This document shows positions 57,515-64,000 of a DNA stretch of 64,000 bases, in pieces (position 1 is the first letter of the stretch; the number at the start of each line of letters is the position of its first letter). Below the pieces are notes generated by a model. That model made no database searches, was not told the origin of the DNA, and saw only the letters and a list, made by a program, of their open reading frames with translations. Location: NCBI GenBank assembly GCA_020747015.1, contig JAGTJM010000014.1:248001-312000 (forward strand), read 5' to 3'. The position numbers were made by a program, and so were the translations under genes. The stretch comes from Pyrenochaeta sp. MPI-SDFR-AT-0127 (lineage: Eukaryota > Ascomycota > Dothideomycetes > Pleosporales > Cucurbitariaceae).

Positions 57515-59254
57515 TCACTTCTTCAGATATAAAGCCAAATCAGCTCCAGGCGTTCCCTCAATCTTCGTTCTCCCATTGCCCATCCACCTGAACCGGTTCT
57601 TACTCCTGTACATGATGCTGAAATCCTCGGGTCTTAACGCCTCCACTATCTCGCGAAATCCCATTGCACTACCCTACATTGGAGAACAAATTAGTTCAAC
57701 GATTACAAGCCGTGACAGGTACACTATCAAAACCCAGATGCAGGATTCATCTTTGGAAGTAGCTTACCTGCCATATCGCCGTAACCCTTCCATCAACCCG
57801 ATTATTCTTATACCAGCTCCTATACCCGCCACTCCACACCAAGCGTTCCATGATTTCGTCGCCATGGGTGTTGAACTCCTCTATCACTGCAGGGTCGGGA
57901 GAAACGAACTTGATGTCTTTCCCTACTAATCTTCTGAATCCATTGCCCAATGTACTGTGCAATCCAAGACAACACCGCCATCAGCGAGCCATGCCCAACC
58001 GGCGCATTTGGCCCTGAAAATAGGAAAAAGTTTGGCATGTGCGGGCAGGCGAGTGACAGGTAAGCCAAGGGTTCTTCACGCCAGTACTCTGCTAAATCGA
58101 TTCCTTCGAGGCCGACAATGGGAAATGGCGGTCGGTGCGAGACATCAAACCCGGTTGCGCAGACGATGACGTCGAAAGCATGATGTGTACCGTCTTTGGT
58201 GACGATGCCTGTGGCGTCGATGTGTGAGATGTGGCCGGTGACTAACGAGACATTGGGTTGCGTAAAGGCCTCAAGATAGCCTGGGCCTGGAGTTGCACAT
58301 CTGCATCCAACTTCCCAGTCTGGAGTCAATCTGGCAGCCAGGTCTGCATCACCACCAAGACGGTCAAGCATCATCTGCGATGTAGCCTGGACAGCCGCTT
58401 TCTGCGCCTCAGAATTCTTCTCAAACTAGAGAGGGTCAGTTGCTTTAAAAGTGTAATGGGATGGAAGTTTGAGAAGATATTTACCCATAGCAAAAGCTTT
58501 GTTACTCCCATGCTGGATTTCCTTTCGATGCTTGTTCAACTTCCTCGGATTCTCCCTGAATGCCCTCTTCTCGTCGTTGGAGTATGCTCTATTGACCTTG
58601 CCATTGATCACAGAGTTTCCTAATCCAGGCGTAATCCAAGTGGGATTTCGGATGAAATTCACGACATGCTTTGCGTCCTTTGCCAGTTCTGGCATGATCT
58701 GGATAGCTGAACTACCATTCCCTATCATGGCAATTCTCTTGTCCGAGTAATCTTACAGTTCATCCCAGGCAGCTGAGTGTACTGTGAGACCCTTGAAATC
58801 GTGTAGCCCAGGGATTTCAGGCCATTTCCAATGTGAGAGGAATCCGGTTACGCTGATGAGGACGTTACACCCGTCATCGAAGACGCAGCTGTTGTACTCG
58901 ATTTTGAGCTTCCATATTCCCTCATGTTCGTCAAACTGTGCATGTACAACTTTGTGAGAAGTCTTGACATCACGGTCGAGCCTGTGGTTCTTAACTGCAC
59001 GCATGAAGTAGTCATGAATCTCCTTTCCACCGGCATAGAAGGCTGACCAGTCTGGATTCGGTTCGAATGGGACTTCTTGCTCTCCTCAGTGATTTCACTC
59101 CACAAGCGGACCTCAGAGAATCTCAACACGTACAAGTGTAGATATGCGCTGGAACATCACATGCCACCCCAGGATACGTGTTAACCAGCCATGTGCCTCC
59201 GATTTCATGATCGGGACTATTAAACGTATTGATAGAGAGGAGAGATGGAATTGT
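57515..59254 (-). pseudogene. Decayed Baeyer-Villiger / flavin-containing monooxygenase
   Basis: Coding traces run from about 59220 to 57515. Recognisable pieces in order are: HEIGGTWLVNTYPGVACDVP (BVMO GGTWxxNxYPG motif), intron 59133-59073, PFEPNPDWSAFYAGG, FLSHWKWPEIPGLHDFKG, IAMIGNGSSAIQIMPEL (second Rossmann GxGxSA), GCRCATPGPGYLEAF, FDVIVCATGFDVSHRPPFP, DPAVIEEFNTHGDEIMERL and a last exon starting GSAMGFREIVEALRP. Lesions: the first FAD-binding GxGxxG exon is not found upstream, and no in-frame ATG exists; TAA interrupts at 58755-58753 between AAWDEL and DYSDKR; the frame is off by one across the intron near 58485-58426 (extra G before its donor); and a one-base gain near 57918-57920 shifts the frame before DIKFVSPD. 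Several independent hits make a true pseudogene more likely than sequencing error. Confidence 0.82.
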
Positions 59255-59854
59255 TCAGTAGGGATTACACGTGGTACACATCCTCCTACACTAGTTATCA
59301 AACACGACGGGAATAACTCAGATCTCTGGTTGATATCTGACAGATGCGGGGATCGATCACCCCGCATATCAACTCCCGAACATACCTTCTTATGACGTAC
59401 ACTATTCTCCAGCATGTTTGTACTTGGGATTCTGGCAAATAAGGTGTCAGTCTATTTCGCCATTCCCCCAATTCAAGATGCCTTCAATGAGAACGGAACT
59501 CGTCACAAAGGAAGATATTGTAGCAGTCTCACCCAAAGCTGTGTGCTTTCATCTATTGCAGGATGCTCTTAGAACTTATAAATAACAGACGAACATGACA
59601 TGTTGAAATACTCACGAAAGCATTCCTCGGTACAATTGCTAAGGCATAGACTACCGTATTGACTATCGATAAGGTCTTGGCACGTGCCATCAAAGGCCCT
59701 CATCTTTGCCGCCAAATTCACCGCCTTGGAATAATCTCGACCCTCCAAGTGCAACAAAACTCTCTCACCACCACCATCCGCCAGCAACGAGTCCACATTA
59801 CACCACCTCACCGCACCTCTCTCAGCCCGCTCAACTACATCTATCGAATCCAAA
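59255..59854. other. RPB12 upstream region
   Basis: Carries the RPB12 promoter and C-rich leader (CCACCACCATCCGCC type near 59768). A 94-codon minus-strand frame at 59853-59569 is a shadow without splice context. The missing 5' part of the monooxygenase was looked for here and not found. Confidence 0.45.
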
Positions 59855-60248
59855 ATGTCCAGCCAGGGTTACTCGGGCTACCAACCCCAGCAGGGTGGCG
59901 CGCAAGACTCAGCAGCGGTAGTAGACTCCACCGCGCGCACCGTCCACTACAAGTGCGGCGATTGCGATCAGGATGTCCCGCTGAAGCGCGGCGAGCCGAT
60001 CCGATGCAGGAACTGTGGACATCGTGTGCTGTACAAGCAAAGGACAAACCGGTACGTGATCTTCATTGTCAAAGGGAGGAGGAAGATATGGAGTGGGGGT
60101 AAAAGAAGTGAAGGAGAGGAGGTCAGCGTGTAGAGCAGACTTGGAGAAAGAGGTGTTGTGCAAGCGTCGCATAAGAGGGTTATCATCTTTGCGAAAAGAA
60201 TGAAGGCTAACACGATTATGCAGTATGGTTCAATTCGAGGCGCGATGA
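59855..60248 (+). CDS. RPB12: RNA polymerase I/II/III subunit Rpb12 (ABC10-alpha)
   Basis: Two exons (59855-60051, 60224-60248) give 73 residues. A Gln/Gly-rich N-terminus precedes the zinc ribbon YKCGDCDQDV...IRCRNCGHRVLYKQRTNR, with the four Cys in CxxC pairs. The second exon supplies the invariant tail MVQFEAR and is only 25 bases long. The subunit is shared by the three nuclear RNA polymerases. The 172-nt intron is the longest found here, about three times the usual size. Confidence 0.97.
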
Positions 60249-61009
60249 GCGACGATGACACGATACAACGATGGAGCGCCTAAGTTGCAGAAACAGTGGC
60301 AAAGAATATAATGATATTCCCGCGTTTGGGCATTCTAAAGAGTGGAGAGGAAACCACCAAGCAAGACACAGAGCAGAGTTTGTTGCTTATAAGCATGGAG
60401 TCCTGGCTGCCGATTGTAGAGCATTTACAATTCGACACAGCGTGAAGCGTGAAAGTTTCAAGCGTTTGATACTTCAATACCTCTGAAAGCGAAAGCTTTT
60501 TGGATTTCGTAAATCTCCATCACAGTCATAATAGTAGCTATGGATAAGAACATTGGATGTGCGTTTGTAACATGTCTATTTTATAAATCTCGTGTTGGAA
60601 ATTCCTCAAGTTGCCCCTGTCATGAGTACCCAGCAATGTAGTGTCCCAAGATTACGCCAATACACTAAGACATTGAAATGTACCTTATCAACAGTTATTT
60701 GATCTGATAGTATTGCATCTCCAAGGTAAGATGCGACCATCAAACGTGAAATTAACTTCGCCAAGCCTGTCAAGAAGTTTCAATGAATGATGCTACTATG
60801 AGAAACTGTATTGGGCGGTCAGACGCACCCGAGAGGCATCTACTAGGTTCCCTGATCATGACAGTACCAAGGAGAGAAGACCAAGGATGAGTAAATGGTC
60901 GACGCCTATGCGATGCTCATAATCGAAATGATATGCTAAATTCACATCTGGCTAACGAGAAAGCCATCTCAAAAGCGTGTCATAACCCATGAAGTTGCAA
61001 TGCAAGCAC
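60249..61009. other. Convergent 3' spacer (RPB12 / Cot-1)
   Basis: Both neighbours end here. AT-rich without supported genes. Confidence 0.4.
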
Positions 61010-63101
61010 CTAAGACCCCCTGAAAGCGTCGAATCGCTTGTACGTGTAGCCGATAAAAGGCAAGCTGGTCGCATACTCATCATCACCAGCCTGTGCAGCT
61101 TGAGCCCTATAAGCAGCGCTGGTATCTTGCTGGTCGATTTCGTCAATGGGGAAGTACTGCGTATCGATATTCGACTGCAGTTTCGGCTCAAACGGTGCGC
61201 GAATACGGCGCAATCCATCCCATGAGACCCCGCGAAAGAATGGGTGCTGTTTGATTTCACTGGCGCCACCGATGCAGCCGAGACGATGGTTGGCATCACA
61301 GATTAGGCTAGAAAATCCTTCGTTAGCTCCAACTGACTCAGGGAATATTGACAACTCAAGGTGAACTCACCGCCTAACAAAGTCCTCGGCCTCTGCACCT
61401 AGCTGCTGATCAGGTGGGAAATGCAAGTTGCGCGGCCAATCGACGATTTTGCGGTATGTGTCATGAGGTTCCTCAGCACAGAACGGTGGCCAGCCGATGA
61501 GGCATTCAAACATAATGGTACCAACGGACCACCAGTCACAACCAAAGTCGTAGCCTAGGCCACTGAAGATCTCCGGTGCGATGTAGTCGGGAGTACCCAC
61601 AGTCGAGTACGCGAGTTGTCGACGGGACTTTCTCCACGTATTGATTTGCGAACGGTTGCTGACCGTTAGCTGGATTTGATCTAGGTTCATTGAAGCTCGG
61701 TTGTCTCTGTTCGACTTGTGTGCGCCACCAGCAAGTAGTTTCTTGTAGTAACCAGCATCGTGCTCCTTGTGAAAGCCTGTTGATAGACCAAAATCTGTCA
61801 GCTTGATGTGTCCACCGCGGTCAAGCAAGATGTTGTCAGGTTTGATATCGCTTGTGATTGTTAGCAAGGAGCGTACTTTGCCCGAAAGAGGCAGATGCTC
61901 ACCGATGAATAAAGCCAAGCTTGTGAACAGCTTCTATGGCAAGCGTGATCTCAGCCATGTAGAAGCGTGTGATGTCTTCGGTGAATATCTCGTACTTGAT
62001 GAGCATAGTCATCAAGTCACCACCCGGCAAAAACTCCATAAGCATGTAAAGGAAGGTATTGTCTTGAAAAGTAGTGTGTAGCTTGACAACCCATGGACTG
62101 TCTGACTCGGCGAGAATATCACGTTCTGACCGGACGTGAGCAAGTTGATCTTTCTTGAACTACTATGAGTTAGCATTCGGCCTTTGTACAAGGCGTATGA
62201 GTTTGAAGCCGTACCATCTCTTGCTTAACAAGCGACTTCAAAGCGTATATCTTGCCGTCATTCCTTCGCTGCACAAGCTTAACTTCTCCAAAGGCACCCT
62301 TTCCAATGATTTTCAACGTTGAAAAATTCTCGGGTCTTTCCTTTGTTCGTAAGAAGCGAAGGTATTCGACCTCGGCGCGGCGCATGCTGTGCTCTTTCTG
62401 GGCTTTACGAGAGTCGGAAATGGAGGGCTCCTTCATAATGGACTCTAGTTCTAAAGCCCTGCTTCTCCGTTAGACATGGTCACAGATTTGAGGTAGTGTT
62501 GCACATACCTCTGATTTCGGTCGCGTGCACGCTGTACGCTGTCCTTGAAGAAGGTGTTGATGAGACTTTTCGACATGGTCGCCTGCTTGCCGACGTTATC
62601 ACCGTACTTGTCTGGTGACTTTGCAGGAGCCTCTTCATCGTAAAGCGAAGGTTGCCGGGGTGTAGAACCGCCATTATAGCCTCCATATCCATAGCCTCTG
62701 TTGTCCGCAGTGCGAGGACGCTGTTGGTTTGGCGAAGCTTGACGGCCATATGGGCTTCCAGAGCGGCCATTGCCTCCAAGATGTTGGTGTGACAATTGTT
62801 GAGCCAGACCATTAGCACCCTGCTCGAATCGTTGCGCATTCGGCTGGAGGTTTCCTTGCTGTCCCTGGTACTGAGCCTGCTGGTAGGGGTTCATGAAATA
62901 ACCGGCTCCATAACCATTGCCTTGCTGTTGTGCACCCCAGACCTCTTGTTGACCAGCCTGATTCGGGTATACGGGTTGTGGGAACGTCGATGGGGTCGTG
63001 GGGAATTGACGGCCGGCGTCCTGCTGGTACTGATTGTTTCGGTCACCGCCGCCGAAGCCAAAATTGAGCTGCAACCGGTTCGACTGCTGCTGATTGTTCA
63101 T
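61010..63101 (-). CDS. cot-1: Cot-1/Cbk1 NDR-family serine/threonine kinase
   Basis: Five exons (63101-62509, 62458-62215, 62159-61903, 61850-61371, 61307-61010) give 623 residues, typical of Cot-1. The N-terminal 170 residues are Gln/Gly/Asn-rich. The Mob-binding NTR helix follows (SRKAQKEHSMRRAEVEYLRF). The kinase domain has GKGAFGEV, ATP-binding Lys272, the HRD-type HRDIKPDN at 364-371, DFG at 384-386 and the long NDR insert before the activation segment AYSTVGTPDYIAPE (Ser447). The C-terminal hydrophobic motif FIGYTYKRF carries Thr613. NDR kinases bind Mob2 and are phosphorylated on the hydrophobic motif by an upstream Ste20-like kinase; they drive hyphal tip extension and branching control. 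Intron 2 ends in CATAGTAG, giving tandem AG acceptors three bases apart; the frame fits the second. Confidence 0.97.
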
Positions 63102-64000
63102 AGTGAGAGAGGTGATGGGTTGAAGGCCGTGCAGAAGGCTTCGTCAGTACGGCGGGTTTGAAGAGTGCGTGTTGCCCGCTCGTGATTGGGGCAAGAAGTT
63201 CGCAAGAGAGTCGGCGAGGGGCGTTGGGGAGTGCTGCCCAAGTCGACAGCGGGGGACAAACAGGACCGGAAAGCTGTGCCACACTCTCACAGAATACGGA
63301 ATAATCGCACAGCTTCAACAAAGAAGCCTGGAGCGGACAACTGGCAAGGAGAAGGGAGGGACTGGGGAGTGTCGCAGTAGCTCAGTCAGGGATAAGTCCA
63401 GAAAGTGGGAACCCTGTGCACGGGCTACATGTACGGGAGGAGGGGACCACGCCGCTGGCCAGATACTCGGACATTCTCAAGAACGCCCTCGCTTCTCTGG
63501 AGAACAGACGCACAGCTGCCATTTGGCCCACGTTCAGGCCCTCAATGAGTTGCATGGTCCCCATGGGAGAGGCGTACAAGCCATCGAAGCCTTTTATGCT
63601 GGCTTACGTATGGACTTTGCGAATCATTATATTTTCCCCACTCGTGTTGCATGGGCTGAAGCAAAAGAGACTGCAAAATTCCACAACCGGTTCTGGCCGT
63701 GTTCTCCTTTCTATTCGGTTGAATTTAAAGTGCTGCCGGCCTGACACGGACGGTGTTGGTTGCTGGATCGCGTCCATACGTCCCAGGCCTGATGCCCGAG
63801 TTCGACTACCGATAGCAGCACCTCTACCGCCCAACCAGGCCAGGACAATGTAAGGGCAGTGTCACGCAGAAGCTCTCTACTTTGTACATTGCGTTGCCCT
63901 TTCAAGTGCACATATGTGGCTGCAAGACTTTCCACGTGCCACCCGCCCGCTACACAAGATGGGAATGTAGGAGATTCCCTGAATACATCCTTGACGCAAT
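63102..64000. other. Upstream region of cot-1 to window end
   Basis: Probably holds the cot-1 promoter and long 5' leader. Plus-strand open frames of 145-191 codons (63169-63853) overlap each other in different frames and have no recognisable domain, so no gene is called. A gene could begin beyond the window. Confidence 0.4.

Noticed and set aside
57396..57929. 177-codon plus-strand frame
   Set aside because: It lies antisense to the last exons of the monooxygenase relic, which gives clear family sequence on the minus strand; no splice context or motif on the plus strand.
59569..59853. 94-codon minus-strand frame ahead of RPB12
   Set aside because: Antisense to the RPB12 promoter and leader; Cys-containing end looked interesting but no signal peptide, domain or partner exon.
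63169..63853. Two overlapping frames of 191 and 145 codons upstream of cot-1
   Set aside because: Different frames over the same bases, neither with motifs or conserved-looking segments; best read as the cot-1 leader.
1..64000. CRISPR array, intact transposon, rRNA or prophage-like element
   Set aside because: No regularly spaced repeats, transposase or polymerase reading frames, terminal inverted repeats or rRNA sequence were noticed on either strand.

Overview
The window is nuclear DNA of a filamentous ascomycete, most likely a Dothideomycete close to Pleosporales (inference from gene families). Introns are mostly 49-60 nt with GT-AG borders and TACTAAC/CTAAC-like branch sites. Genes lie on both strands at one per 2-3 kb without operons. 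The content is fungal: AzgA purine permease, Cch1 calcium channel, Zn2Cys6 regulator, Cot-1/NDR kinase and a GPI-anchored Cu-only SOD-like protein. Coding exons were assembled by following reading frame across splice sites; every multi-exon intact gene listed closes in frame.

Layout. 1-12 kb is accessory in character: AzgA purine transporter (+), a 3.1 kb gene-poor gap, a cytochrome P450 (-), a small Cys-rich GPI-type protein (-) and a secreted GH105 rhamnogalacturonyl hydrolase (-). 12-24 kb: TLC-domain membrane protein (-), Tat-SF1/Cus2 splicing factor (+), Cu-only SOD (-), RtcB-family RNA ligase homologue (-), a Cys-rich secreted protein (+), a four-TM MARVEL-like protein (+) and a HIT-domain hydrolase (-). 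24-30 kb: a 45-codon ORF, a decayed membrane-protein segment, cyclin B (-), and divergent mitochondrial ribosomal protein L2 (+). 30-41 kb: Zn2Cys6 regulator (+), paxillin-like triple-LIM protein (+), and a WHIM/PHD chromatin protein (-). 41-49 kb: the 2143-residue Cch1 channel in nine exons (+). 49-64 kb: an orphan 133-residue protein (+), Cef1/Cdc5 (-), a small basic protein (+), a putative degenerate Hsp70/actin-fold secreted protein (-), a Baeyer-Villiger monooxygenase pseudogene (-), RPB12 (+) and Cot-1/Cbk1 kinase (-).

Most genes are housekeeping and do not form one pathway. Loose themes are polarity and cell-cycle control (cyclin B, Cot-1, paxillin-like LIM, Cch1), RNA processing and transcription (Cus2, Cef1, RPB12, RtcB homologue) and secreted/surface proteins (GH105, Cu-only SOD, two Cys-rich proteins). 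I found no CRISPR array, intact transposon, tRNA, rRNA or biosynthetic cluster. The best second-look items are the RtcB homologue, the putative Hsp70-like secreted protein, the two gene relics and several unusual exon structures.
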